This document shows, piece by piece, positions 1-5,669 of a DNA stretch of 26,551 nt. Every line of letters starts with the position of its first letter. The stretch's first letter is position 1. The DNA is taken from positions 1 through 26,551 of the forward strand of contig CBFGTV010000046.1 in assembly GCA_965652145.1 (NCBI GenBank). Direction: 5' to 3'. The translations under genes and the position numbers were made by a program. This DNA is from CBFGTV01 sp965652145 (GTDB lineage: Bacteria > Bacillota > Clostridia > Peptostreptococcales > Natronincolaceae). The notes beneath the pieces are model-generated. The model saw nothing but the letters and a program-made list of their open reading frames with translations, was not told where the DNA came from and did not search any database.

Positions 1-1
1 A

Positions 2-343
2 TATGTTCCAGATTTAAAAATCAATACCCAAGGAGATGATATTGCAGAAGCTATTGAGATGGCTAGAGATGCCATAGGGCTTTGGGGAATTACTGAAGAA
101 GATTTTGGACGTAAGATTCCGGACCCTGCAACCTTATCTTGTGAGGAAGTTCCCCATGAAGAGGGCGAAGTTGTCACATTGGTTGATGTTGATTTTAAGG
201 CATATAGAAGGGCAAATGATATAAGAGCAGTTAGAAAAAATGTGACGATTCCAAGCTGGTTGAACGAAGCCGCAGAAAAAGAGGGAGTGAATTTCTCCCA
301 AATATTACAAGAAGCCCTAAAAGAGTATTTACATTTAGATTAG
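2..343 (+). CDS. hicB: HicB-type antitoxin, 5' truncated by window edge
   Basis: The frame is open from base 2, so the start codon lies left of the window. The N-terminal part reads VPDLKINTQGDDIAEAIEMA followed by RDAIGLWG, the typical HicB half (Tyr-Val-Pro-Asp, then a Thr-Gln-Gly-Asp turn and a helix). The last ~40 residues (VRKNVTIPSWLNEAAEKEG onward) look like the ribbon-helix-helix DNA-binding domain used by HicB for autorepression. HicB proteins neutralise the HicA mRNA-cleaving toxin; a HicA gene would be expected immediately upstream, outside the window. A weak terminator hairpin begins at the stop codon. Family call confident; presence of the toxin is inference. Confidence 0.85.
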   Translation, partial: YVPDLKINTQGDDIAEAIEMARDAIGLWGITEEDFGRKIPDPATLSCEEVPHEEGEVVTLVDVDFKAYRRANDIRAVRKNVTIPSWLNEAAEKEGVNFSQILQEALKEYLHLD

Positions 344-366
344 CCAAGGATACCCTTGGCTTTTCT
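343..366 (+). terminator. Short hairpin after hicB
   Basis: GCCAAGG (343-349) pairs with CCTTGGC (354-360) across a 4-nt loop and is followed by TTTT. It overlaps the hicB stop codon. Short stem, so probably a weak intrinsic terminator. Confidence 0.55.
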
Positions 367-477
367 GGCTATATGCCTTTAATAGTGGAATGAGTTATGA
401 ATATAAATTTAATAAATATGTTATTGCATCTTATGGTGATAAGGTGAAGTTAACAGGGGAGTAGAAAGGAGATTTAT

Positions 478-696
478 ATGGAGGAAAGAATAAGGGAATT
501 TAAAAAACAACTGGAATTGCTGTTAGAAGAGTATGAAAAACTTAATCGAAAAACCAAAGGAGCGTTTAATTGGAGAGAACAAGCTATAAGGTCACAAATA
601 GATGCTTTAGATACTATTTTGATTGGTGACACAGATTTAGAGATAGCTAATTGGAATGTATGCTTAATAGAAGATAAAAGAGATGCAAATTTATGA
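478..696 (+). CDS. Small charged coiled-coil protein, unknown
   Basis: A 72-residue protein with a good ribosome binding site (AAAGGAG, 7 nt before ATG). The first 45 residues are rich in Glu, Lys and Leu (EERIREFKKQLELLLEEYEK) and should form an amphipathic helix or coiled coil; the C-terminus is acidic. I do not recognise a family. It follows hicB by ~135 bp with no clear promoter of its own, so it may be read through from hicB. Cytoplasmic by composition. No function proposed. Confidence 0.6.
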   Translation: MEERIREFKKQLELLLEEYEKLNRKTKGAFNWREQAIRSQIDALDTILIGDTDLEIANWNVCLIEDKRDANL

Positions 697-772
697 TGTT
701 GGTGGGGAGGTTCTATTTCAATTTTATAAGCGTCCTATTAAGTAAAAGATGGTTAAAATAGTTTAATTTCTA

Positions 773-868
773 TAAAAAATAACCACCCTGTTAGCGGCAG
801 GATGGTTTTCGTGTATTTAACTTAATCTGATTGCGGCAACCGCATCTTGCGGATTCGATTACCTTCAT
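773..868 (-). ncRNA. Short minus-strand transcript, possibly leaderless micro-ORF
   Basis: On the minus strand a promoter is visible: -35 TTTACT (902-897), 16 bp, -10 TATAAT (880-875). Transcription should start near 868. A strong intrinsic terminator ends the unit: a 10-bp stem (807-798 with 790-781, one G.U pair), 7-nt loop, then a run of U at 779-774. The predicted start coincides with an ATG at 868 opening a 25-codon frame (868-791, begins MKVIESARCGCRNQ, rich in Cys and Arg) whose stop lies in the terminator loop. So it is either a ~95-nt small RNA or a leaderless mRNA for a tiny basic, Cys-containing peptide. It converges on the 478-696 gene. Promoter and terminator are seen; the choice between RNA and peptide is open. 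Confidence 0.6.
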
Positions 869-1023
869 GCTTATATTATAGCATAAATCTTGACAAAGTA
901 AACGTATTTTCTTTAGTGATAAAAGCATTGGGGGCGTTTCCCCTGAAGGGGCCGGGCTTTCCGTTCCAATGGCCAAAACCGGGCCATTTCCCCTGCAATC
1001 CCTAACGCAAAAGATTTAAAGGC
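869..1023. other. Non-coding spacer with short GC-rich hairpins
   Basis: No gene with a credible ribosome binding site. It holds the upstream region of the minus-strand transcript and a small hairpin CCCC-TGAA-GGGG at 941-952 inside a GC-rich patch (935-1000) that differs sharply from the AT-rich surroundings. Nothing else recognised. Confidence 0.4.
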
Positions 1024-1089
1024 ATTGTGTAGGACATATTCGCCCCCGGGATCTCGCCGGCAGCTGGCACTTTGTCCGACAATATATTT
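1024..1089 (-). repeat. Copy A of 66-bp inverted repeat / 54-bp element
   Basis: This 66-bp block is the exact reverse complement of 21281-21346. It contains a 54-bp element bounded by two 9-bp boxes of form TGTNNNACA (TGTAGGACA at 1028-1036 and TGTCCGACA at 1073-1081), exactly 45 bp start to start, with a GC-rich core. Related elements with the same spacing occur at 15625-15678 and 24885-24938. It lies 12 bp before a terminator. Nature unknown: recombination site, protein-binding site and small palindromic mobile repeat are all possible. Confidence 0.9.
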
Positions 1090-1101
1090 ATAGTAGTTGG
1101 T

Positions 1102-1130
1102 AGCTTCCTGTGTCCAGGAAGCTTTTTTTA
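1102..1130 (+). terminator. Strong intrinsic terminator
   Basis: AGCTTCCTG (1102-1110) pairs perfectly with CAGGAAGCT (1115-1123) around the loop TGTC, followed by a T-run. A close relative (AGCTTCCTG with CAGGAGCT) is at 8382-8408. No plus-strand gene lies immediately upstream, so it may end an unannotated RNA or be left over from a lost gene. Confidence 0.75.
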
Positions 1131-1132
1131 TT

Positions 1133-1296
1133 TTTTGAAATCGGGTGGGCCGATTATGCCAGGCCCCCTTCCTCCAGGGTCAAGGACAAGACGAGTGATA
1201 GAAAAATTTTTTTCGGTGAAGCGTTGAAAAAATTTTTTCTATCATCCTTGACCCTGGCGGGGGCCTGAAGTTCTTTTTTTGCCCCGATTTTCAAAA
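1133..1296. repeat. ~160-bp imperfect palindrome
   Basis: Nested arms are perfectly or nearly complementary: TTTTGAAA-TCGGG (1133-1145) with 1283-1296; CAGGCCCCC (1160-1168) with 1259-1267; a 13-bp arm 1174-1186 with 1245-1257; and an 18-bp arm 1196-1213 with 1227-1244 (one mismatch). The apex loop is 1214-1226. The left arm carries an unpaired CAAGACGAG (1187-1195). It sits ~40 bp before the DUF4258 gene. A cruciform, a single-strand origin, a mobile palindrome or an unusual terminator are possible; I cannot choose among them. Confidence 0.85.
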
Positions 1297-1335
1297 TTTT
1301 TTTTAAAATGACTTATTGCGAAGGGAGGTGCCGAA

Positions 1336-1656
1336 TTGGAACGATTGCCAAGTTATATATTATCCCTAATCGAAAAAAATGATTTTTATACGACCAAGCA
1401 TTTCAGAGAACGGGTAATTGAACGAAATTTAGATTTTGTAGATATTAAAAAGGCTTTAATGGGTGGTGAAGTAATATCGGAAGACTTATATCTTGAAAAT
1501 TCAATCAAAAAAGAGAAATATGTGGTCTACTGTTACCAAAAGAACCAACCTTTTCACACTGTAGTATTGTATGAGGGTAAGGTATACTTGAAAACAATCT
1601 ATATTCCTGACAACAGATTCCAAGCCGACGGTAAAAGAAGAAATAAGGGGCGATAG
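1336..1656 (+). CDS. DUF4258 family protein, probable toxin
   Basis: A 106-residue protein starting at TTG, preceded by GGGAGG. The region from residue 18 (YTTKHFRERVIERN) fits the DUF4258 pattern: a His, then Arg residues in 'ERVIERN', then 'DIKKALMGGEVISED', later a hydrophobic strand pattern (YVVYCYQ, HTVVLYEGKVYLKTIYIPD). DUF4258 proteins are small, probably RelE/BrnT-like, and are often next to YgiT-type zinc-finger antitoxins. Here such a protein is 280 bp downstream, separated by one small gene, supporting a toxin-antitoxin cassette. Toxicity and ribonuclease activity are inferred, not seen. Confidence 0.7.
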   Translation: MERLPSYILSLIEKNDFYTTKHFRERVIERNLDFVDIKKALMGGEVISEDLYLENSIKKEKYVVYCYQKNQPFHTVVLYEGKVYLKTIYIPDNRFQADGKRRNKGR

Positions 1657-1678
1657 CCCTATTTAAGGAGGAGTACGC

Positions 1679-1873
1679 ATGATACTACCTGATAGGTGTT
1701 ACTCTAGGTCAAGATATACTAATACACCGATACTAATTTTATACGGGGAAATGGGGTATATTCCTATAGACTGTCATATTTCCCCGGAGGATTTAAACAG
1801 ACAATTGGGAGTAACCAAGGAACAGGAAGAGGCAATGTTTTTAGGTTGTACTCTAGGGTGGGACTTCTTGTAA
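1679..1873 (+). CDS. Small unknown protein within toxin-antitoxin cassette
   Basis: A 64-residue protein with a good AAGGAGGAG ribosome binding site 7 nt before ATG, starting 23 bp after the DUF4258 gene, so likely co-transcribed. It has no membrane segment or clear domain; the C-terminal half (SPEDLNRQLGVTKEQEEAMF) looks helical. I do not recognise it. Its place between the presumed toxin and antitoxin genes is unusual; it could be a third component or an unrelated inserted small gene. Confidence 0.6.
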   Translation: MILPDRCYSRSRYTNTPILILYGEMGYIPIDCHISPEDLNRQLGVTKEQEEAMFLGCTLGWDFL

Positions 1874-1938
1874 ATTATAAAAAAGACATTTACATTTAGG
1901 AAAATAGTGTATAATAATTTTAAAGGAGTTGATCAATC

Positions 1939-2196
1939 ATGAAAAAATGTATTGATTGTGATGTCCAATGCATTGCAAAAAAAGGGAGTTATGAATTTGA
2001 TTTTTACAAAAAGAAGGTAATTATTACAGGGGTTCCGATGGAATGTTGTCCTCAATGTGGCGAGGAATACATTCATGGTACAGATTTGATTAAGATTGAT
2101 CAAATCAAGCAATTGGCTATTTGCTATGTGGGTGAAGTGGTGACATTAGATTTTACTGAGTGCCAACGGTTTTTGGAGGAAATTTGTATTGCATAA
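1939..2196 (+). CDS. YgiT/MqsA-type zinc-finger protein, probable antitoxin
   Basis: An 85-residue protein with two CxxC pairs (C4-x2-C7 and C37-x2-C40) and the block GVPMECCPQCGEEYIHG, the signature of YgiT-type zinc fingers, the N-terminal half of MqsA-like antitoxins. The usual C-terminal HTH is absent, as in many short YgiT proteins paired with DUF4258 toxins. The start is set by AAAGGAG at 1921-1927. A separate -10 box (TATAAT at 1911-1916) suggests its own promoter, which would allow antitoxin in excess of toxin. A hairpin terminator follows at 2226. Confidence 0.75.
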   Translation: MKKCIDCDVQCIAKKGSYEFDFYKKKVIITGVPMECCPQCGEEYIHGTDLIKIDQIKQLAICYVGEVVTLDFTECQRFLEEICIA

Positions 2197-2225
2197 AATA
2201 TTTTAGTGTAGTGTTATTAATTTTT

Positions 2226-2256
2226 AAAAGGGCTGGTTACTACTGGCCCTTTTATG
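2226..2256 (+). terminator. Intrinsic terminator between zinc-finger gene and LuxR-type gene
   Basis: AAAAGGGC (2226-2233) pairs with GCCCTTTT (2246-2253) over a 12-nt loop. It ends the zinc-finger gene and lies ~20 bp before the next gene's start, so it could also act as an attenuator for that gene. Confidence 0.65.
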
Positions 2257-2276
2257 TACTAGGAGGGTTTTTTATA

Positions 2277-2606
2277 TTGAAAAATATAACAAATGAAGAT
2301 TTAATATTAATAGAAAAAAATAAAAGACTCGAATTATCAAGGCAGCAGGAACACATTATTAAATTGATGTGCGAGGGGAAAACTAATGGTGAAATTGCAG
2401 AAATGTTGTGTATCTCGTACAAAACATTGAAAAATCATCTTTCAGTTTTGTACAAAAAATTGAGTGTCCAAAATAAAACTGAAGCTGTCTTAGTCTGGAT
2501 TCAATATCAGGAAAACTATAAGATTGAAACTTTAGAGCGGATAATTATAGAAAAGAATCAGGAAATTGCCCAGCTTAAAAAAATTATATATGAGCTTAGA
2601 AAATAG
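2277..2606 (+). CDS. Stand-alone LuxR/GerE-type HTH protein
   Basis: A longer frame opens at 2160, but the start at TTG 2277 is chosen because AGGAGG stands just upstream (2261-2266). The 109-residue product has a LuxR/GerE HTH at about residues 20-76 (LSRQQEHIIKLMCEGKTNGE, then IAEMLCISYKTLKNHLSVLY) with no receiver or ligand-binding domain. Residues 78-109 are a short coiled coil (IETLERIIIEKNQEIAQLKK) that would dimerise it. It is therefore a small constitutive DNA-binding regulator; targets unknown. The upstream part of the longer frame overlaps the previous gene and a terminator and is not counted. Confidence 0.75.
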   Translation: MKNITNEDLILIEKNKRLELSRQQEHIIKLMCEGKTNGEIAEMLCISYKTLKNHLSVLYKKLSVQNKTEAVLVWIQYQENYKIETLERIIIEKNQEIAQLKKIIYELRK

Positions 2607-2616
2607 TAAAAATCTT

Positions 2617-2645
2617 GGAGTAGGAAAACCCTACTCCTTTTCTTT
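2617..2645. terminator. Bidirectional terminator between convergent genes
   Basis: GGAGTAGG (2617-2624) pairs with CCTACTCC (2630-2637), followed by TTTTCTTTTT on the plus strand and by T-rich sequence on the minus strand. It can end both the LuxR-type gene (+) and the Cro/CI-type gene (-), whose last codons it overlaps. Confidence 0.8.
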
Positions 2646-2873
2646 TTGTTGCTCTTCAGGAATAAATCTTAGGATTTCTTCAATTTTAATTGTTCTATTA
2701 AGACGATTGCTTAAATAAGTCATAATCTTGTCAATTGTTGAAAGATTAACGTATCCAGTATCATTATTGATTATGCTTGCGATATTGGGATTCAATATCT
2801 TTGCATTTCTTAAATCCTGCAATTTAAGCTTTTCTTTTATGAGAAGAATCCTCAAGGGTTCGTAGCTTATCAC
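2631..2873 (-). CDS. Cro/CI-type HTH regulator
   Basis: An 80-residue protein starting at GTG 2873, preceded by AAGGAGG (9-nt spacer). Residues 5-65 fit a Cro/CI HTH of the short 'HTH_26' kind: LRILLIKEKLKLQDLRNA, then NPNIASIINNDTGYVNLSTI, then DKIMTYLSNRL. It is divergent from the 3093-3287 gene, and repeated AGTAT/ATACT dyads lie in the shared promoter region, so it is probably an autorepressor that also controls the divergent gene. The family is clear; the regulon is inference. Confidence 0.75.
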   Translation of the reverse strand: MISYEPLRILLIKEKLKLQDLRNAKILNPNIASIINNDTGYVNLSTIDKIMTYLSNRLNRTIKIEEILRFIPEEQQKEKE

Positions 2874-2913
2874 TTTTCTATACCTCCTTTTTATGGCATT
2901 TCTTTAATTCTAG

Positions 2914-3010
2914 TTTATACTAAAAGTATGAAAAAATCAAATAAAAGTATAAAAAACATTACTTTTATTCACGAAAAGCATTGACAAGTATAGTATAATA
3001 TATTATACTT
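2914..3010. promoter_or_regulatory. Divergent promoters with repeated AGTAT dyads
   Basis: Plus-strand promoter: TTGACA (2981-2986), 17 bp, TATACT (3004-3009), driving 3093-3287. Minus-strand -10 TATAAA (2919-2914), with TTTGAT 16 bp upstream, drives the HTH gene. Three dyads lie here: ATACT-AAA-AGTAT (2917-2929, on the minus -10), ATAAAAGTA/TACTTTTAT (2941-2968), and AAGTATA/TATACTT (2986-3010, spanning the plus -35 to -10). The shared AGTAT half-site points to one repressor binding all three. Confidence 0.75.
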
Positions 3011-3092
3011 ATATTAATAAAAACATTAATAAAAGTAATTAAAACAATACTAATCAAGTATCAAACATTATCTAAGTAAGGAGGAAATACTC

Positions 3093-3287
3093 GTGAAATT
3101 AAACGAAGCTATCAAAAATAAGGACAATTTTTTAATAACAAAAGATGGGCAGATTTTAGGAATTAAAAATGAAAATTGCGAATTAGAATTTGGAGATAAT
3201 GTTCCCGAAAACATTTTAGAGTCCGAAATAAAAAAAATAGAAGTAATAAAAGGAATGATTGCTGATATTACATGCTTTAGATTGTGA
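3093..3287 (+). CDS. Small acidic protein, unknown
   Basis: A 64-residue protein starting at GTG with AAGGAGG upstream (3078-3084). It is acidic, without membrane segments, and contains LITKDGQILGIKNENCELEF, a beta-hairpin-like stretch. Not recognised. It is driven by the strong TTGACA/TATACT promoter overlapped by a repressor dyad and is the first plus-strand gene opposite the Cro/CI regulator, the place of an early or regulated gene in mobile elements. That role is inference from position only. Confidence 0.65.
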   Translation: MKLNEAIKNKDNFLITKDGQILGIKNENCELEFGDNVPENILESEIKKIEVIKGMIADITCFRL

Positions 3288-3296
3288 AATCATTGT

Positions 3297-3380
3297 AAAA
3301 CCCCGGTCTATCCGGGTTGGCTCCGAGCATCTGAAAAGCCGATGCGCCGAAAGGTTGGAGATCGCAAAGAAAGGGAGGGT
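3297..3380 (+). promoter_or_regulatory. Structured GC-rich leader before 3387 gene
   Basis: Two structured parts. A hairpin AACCCCGG / CCGGGTT (3297-3318) may end the upstream gene. Then CTCC (3322-3325) can pair with GGAG (3357-3360), enclosing GCATC/GATGC and a CC-GAAA-GG hairpin: a three-way-junction shape. It precedes the GGGAGG site of the next gene. No known riboswitch consensus recognised. Confidence 0.4.
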
Positions 3381-3386
3381 TTATCA

Positions 3387-3698
3387 ATGTACGTAAAGAT
3401 TCCAGGGAGAATTGCACACATTATTGATCCGGAAGCAAAAAACACATTTCCGACAACATATTGTGGAATGGCGGTATTGGTTCATGGAAAGCATTTGAAA
3501 GAAATTTATAAGGGCAATATTTGCCCCGAGTGCGAACGCATGGACAAGGACAGAAATATTGACCAATTTATCCGAGAACACTGGGGAACCCCAGAAGCGG
3601 AGCAATTTTATCACAAGAGAATCTGGCTTCGTGATGATGATCTGGAAGGCATCCGTAAAATATACGACGAGATGAAAGAACAGGATTTGATAGATTGA
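3387..3698 (+). CDS. Small Cys-containing protein, unknown
   Basis: The frame opens at 3342, but ATG 3387 is preferred: GGGAGG lies just upstream and the earlier part falls in a structured leader. The 103-residue product has C26 and a C46-x2-C49 pair (NICPECERM) that could bind a metal, followed by a charged helical C-terminal half (DDDLEGIRKIYDEMKEQDL). Not recognised. It is the first of five small plus-strand genes (to 5511), most preceded by GC-rich hairpin-rich leaders. Probably cytoplasmic. Confidence 0.65.
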   Translation: MYVKIPGRIAHIIDPEAKNTFPTTYCGMAVLVHGKHLKEIYKGNICPECERMDKDRNIDQFIREHWGTPEAEQFYHKRIWLRDDDLEGIRKIYDEMKEQDLID

Positions 3699-3701
3699 AA
3701 T

Positions 3702-3945
3702 CCGCCCAATGGCGGTTGGATGGGGAACGGTAGAAAAGTCGAAACCGTGCCGAGTGGTGTCCCATATCGCAGCAGAAAAGGCAGCACACCCGCTAAGATG
3801 CTTCTGCCTTTTCCAAGCAACAAACCCCGCTAGGAGTCTGCCTATCTACATATTAGCATAGGCACTCCTACCGGGGCAATCCTAAAAATTTGGGTGGCGA
3901 CCGAACCGCTAGAACTCGGGCGAAAGAACCCCGGGCAGGAGGAAT
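3702..3945 (+). promoter_or_regulatory. Long multi-hairpin leader before 3949 gene
   Basis: Dense secondary structure without a gene. CCGCC-CAAT-GGCGG at 3702-3715; ACGGT/ACCGT around 3726-3748; GAAAAGGCAG (3775-3784) with CTGCCTTTTC (3803-3812); and a long stem near 3826-3876 in which CCCCG, TAGGAGT and GCCTAT find complements in ATAGGC, ACTCCTA and CGGGG. It ends in the GGAGG site of the next gene. It may be a structured RNA or a regulatory leader; not matched to a known class. Confidence 0.5.
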
Positions 3946-3948
3946 ACC

Positions 3949-4389
3949 ATGAAAAATTTACAAGCGAGAGTCGAGAAAATGTTGGCCGGAGAGCAAAAAC
4001 GCAGAGAAGTTGCATTGAAATGGCTAGAAGAAGTTGAGGAAATTTTGATTGATGTCGCTGAAGACATCTGGGGCAGAGGCGTTTGCTATGGGTACGATTG
4101 CCCAACATATACCGTCGACATTACTCAAATCCGAGACGGAAAAAAGAAAGATGCAGGTTTTTACTTTAGATATGCTACTCACAGGGGCCATGATCAAAAA
4201 GAATACTATGGCTTCTACAAGGCAGATGGAGAAATGAATGTGTGGGGAACAGAAATTGAAGATTTGCGAGGCTCCACTTTCTGGCACGCTATACAGGTCA
4301 TTTTAGAATGGTTGCCTCAGGTCATTGAGGCTATGGAAAAAAGGGAGGAGAGCAGGGAGCAATTGCTTCAAAAAATCAATCTGGACTAG
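3949..4389 (+). CDS. Unknown cytoplasmic protein, 146 residues
   Basis: Good ribosome binding site (CAGGAGGAATACC before ATG). The N-terminal 40 residues are a charged helix (LQARVEKMLAGEQKRREVAL), followed by an aromatic-rich central part (GVCYGYDCPTYTVDITQIRD, GFYFRYATHRGHDQKEYYGF) and a C-terminal helix (WHAIQVILEWLPQVIEAMEK). No membrane segments. I do not recognise a family. It overlaps closely with a 43-codon gene downstream (9-bp gap), so the two are probably one operon. Confidence 0.7.
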   Translation: MKNLQARVEKMLAGEQKRREVALKWLEEVEEILIDVAEDIWGRGVCYGYDCPTYTVDITQIRDGKKKDAGFYFRYATHRGHDQKEYYGFYKADGEMNVWGTEIEDLRGSTFWHAIQVILEWLPQVIEAMEKREESREQLLQKINLD

Positions 4390-4398
4390 GAGGAGCCC

Positions 4399-4530
4399 AT
4401 GACAACGTACATTGTTCAGACTTCATTGGGAGAGACCCGGGAAATCCGGGGTTCTCTAGACACCCTCTTGCTACTTCTGGAGCGAGGGGTTATAGAAGAC
4501 TTTTCAGTGGGAGGGGTTCAGAATGATTAG
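4399..4530 (+). CDS. Small unknown protein, 43 residues
   Basis: A short gene with a textbook AGGAGG site (4390-4395) and ATG at 4399, 9 bp after the previous stop. The product begins MTTYIVQTSLGETREIRG and contains a Leu-rich helix (SLDTLLLLLERGVIEDF). Tight spacing after the 146-residue gene implies translational coupling. Function unknown. Confidence 0.6.
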   Translation: MTTYIVQTSLGETREIRGSLDTLLLLLERGVIEDFSVGGVQND

Positions 4531-4583
4531 GGCAGTTTCAGCCATTCATAATGAATAATAGAAAATCAGGCGGATATTCTCAC

Positions 4584-4725
4584 CAAGGTCAAGAAGGTGC
4601 AACGACTTCTTCAAGACTGATCAGGGCTAGGGACAGTCTCGTGAAAGCCGAGGCCGGGGGAAACCCCGCTCCGCTCAACCTGGAAGGGGTTTATCCGGGT
4701 AATTTAAAATTCGAGGAGGAAATAA
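4584..4725 (+). promoter_or_regulatory. Structured leader with competing hairpins before 4731 gene
   Basis: AAGAAG/CTTCTT (4590-4610) forms one hairpin. Then two alternatives compete: GGGG-AAA-CCCC (4657-4667) and AAACCCC (4661-4667) with GGGGTTT (4686-4692), which cannot form together. The leader ends in an AGGAGG site 11 nt before ATG 4731. The arrangement is what a translational or transcriptional switch would look like, but no ligand class is recognised. Confidence 0.45.
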
Positions 4726-4730
4726 ATAAA

Positions 4731-5168
4731 ATGCCAAGATTTGATTTAGTTAAAGAGAAAGATTTAGGAGGGTTAATCAAAATAGGAGAAATAAAAAGCT
4801 TCAAAAAACTAATGTCTCTATTCGAGACATTGAGAAACAACTATCAAATGACCAATTTTGATGCTATTATACCGTTGATTCAACCAGCATTATTTTTATC
4901 GGATATTTCCCTAGTCCTTAGGGAAGAGGGAAGTTTAGGAAAAGAAAGCACATTGAAGTTTCATTCGGATACAAAATACGACTATCGCAACAGATTTTCT
5001 TTCGAGTGGAATACCTCATCGAATCATAGACTTATCGTAGAAGGCCTCCACGAGGCCGATGGGGCAAACAACATAATAAGCGGTGAATATGACATATACA
5101 TTGGGGATGACCATAGCGAATGGTTTTACCCCGAAATAAAAAAAATGGTAGATAAAATTATTAAATAA
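4731..5168 (+). CDS. Unknown protein, 145 residues
   Basis: A longer frame starts at 4551, but its first 60 codons cover a hairpin-rich leader and lack a ribosome binding site; ATG 4731 follows AGGAGG, so I use it. The product has a charged N-terminus (MPRFDLVKEKDLGGLIKIGE), a hydrophobic middle (NFDAIIPLIQPALFLSDISL) and an acidic C-terminal part with IISGEYDIYIGDDHSEWFYP. No family recognised. The ribosome-binding context AAAATTCGAGGAGG occurs again before the next gene 20 bp on, suggesting matched translation of the two. Confidence 0.65.
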   Translation: MPRFDLVKEKDLGGLIKIGEIKSFKKLMSLFETLRNNYQMTNFDAIIPLIQPALFLSDISLVLREEGSLGKESTLKFHSDTKYDYRNRFSFEWNTSSNHRLIVEGLHEADGANNIISGEYDIYIGDDHSEWFYPEIKKMVDKIIK

Positions 5169-5187
5169 AATTCGAGGAGGAAAAAAG

Positions 5188-5511
5188 ATGAGAAAATTAG
5201 CGATTCTGAACACCAGTATATTGACAGCGGAGGGAAAATTCACACTAGAGGGCATTACCTTGGAACAGGCGCAGAAGCTTGTCCAAGATAACGAAATACT
5301 ATCCGCCGTTGGCCATATTTCTACAGCCGAAATCCTGACAGAACTTTTGGAAACGGAAGTCCCTGTCAACCGCATCATGTTTGAGCAACAGCCTGGGCAG
5401 CAGGCCCTGGTATTCAAGCTCAACGGTCGTCCACAGGAGGGGAAAATCCTCTCCAGAGAGGAAATAGAGGGAATCGGATACAAGTTCCAATTACTTACTC
5501 GACTTTATTAG
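5188..5511 (+). CDS. DUF1874 family protein (AcrIII-1 / YddF-like)
   Basis: 107 residues, the usual length of the DUF1874 family. Seen: the opening KLAILNTSILT strand, the SAVGHISTAEILTELL block with His43, the VPVNR motif (R62), and GRPQEGKILSREEI with Arg81 and Glu84. In the family member SIRV1 gp29 (AcrIII-1) the catalytic residues His47 and Glu88 have the same order and spacing, offset by four. AcrIII-1 enzymes cut cyclic tetra-adenylate, the second messenger of type III CRISPR systems, and so block that defence; other DUF1874 members (YddF of ICEBs1) lack an assigned role. It is the last gene of the 3387-5511 cluster. Family confident; anti-CRISPR activity is inference. Confidence 0.85.
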   Translation: MRKLAILNTSILTAEGKFTLEGITLEQAQKLVQDNEILSAVGHISTAEILTELLETEVPVNRIMFEQQPGQQALVFKLNGRPQEGKILSREEIEGIGYKFQLLTRLY

Positions 5512-5550
5512 AAGGAGGACGAGGGGGAGCTGATTTTGAGTTATTGAACA

Positions 5551-5669
5551 TTGACATTTATATAGACTTCTTAGAAATATAGTGGTACACGTTGGTAAGC
5601 CGTATGCCTTAGTAGGGTACGTGCGATTTGATAAGGGGGTAGCTATGCAAATAGTTACCCTATTTGCAT
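5551..5669 (+). promoter_or_regulatory. Promoter and switch-like leader of DUF2325 gene
   Basis: TTGACA at 5551-5556 is a probable -35 with an imperfect -10 (TAGAAAT, 5572-5578). In the leader GGGTAGCTAT (5637-5646) can pair with ATAGTTACCC (5651-5660), while ATGCAAATAG (5645-5654) can instead pair perfectly with CTATTTGCAT (5660-5669). The two stems share bases and exclude each other. Upstream CACGT (5588-5592) can pair with ACGTG (5619-5623). About 95 nt then remain to the start codon. Confidence 0.5.

Noticed and set aside
390..464. 24-codon frame between hicB and the 478 gene
   Set aside because: No clear ribosome binding site and no recognisable sequence; probably chance.
791..976. 61-codon minus-strand open frame
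   Set aside because: The part upstream of 868 lies before the predicted promoter and has no ribosome binding site; only the last 25 codons could be translated from the observed promoter.
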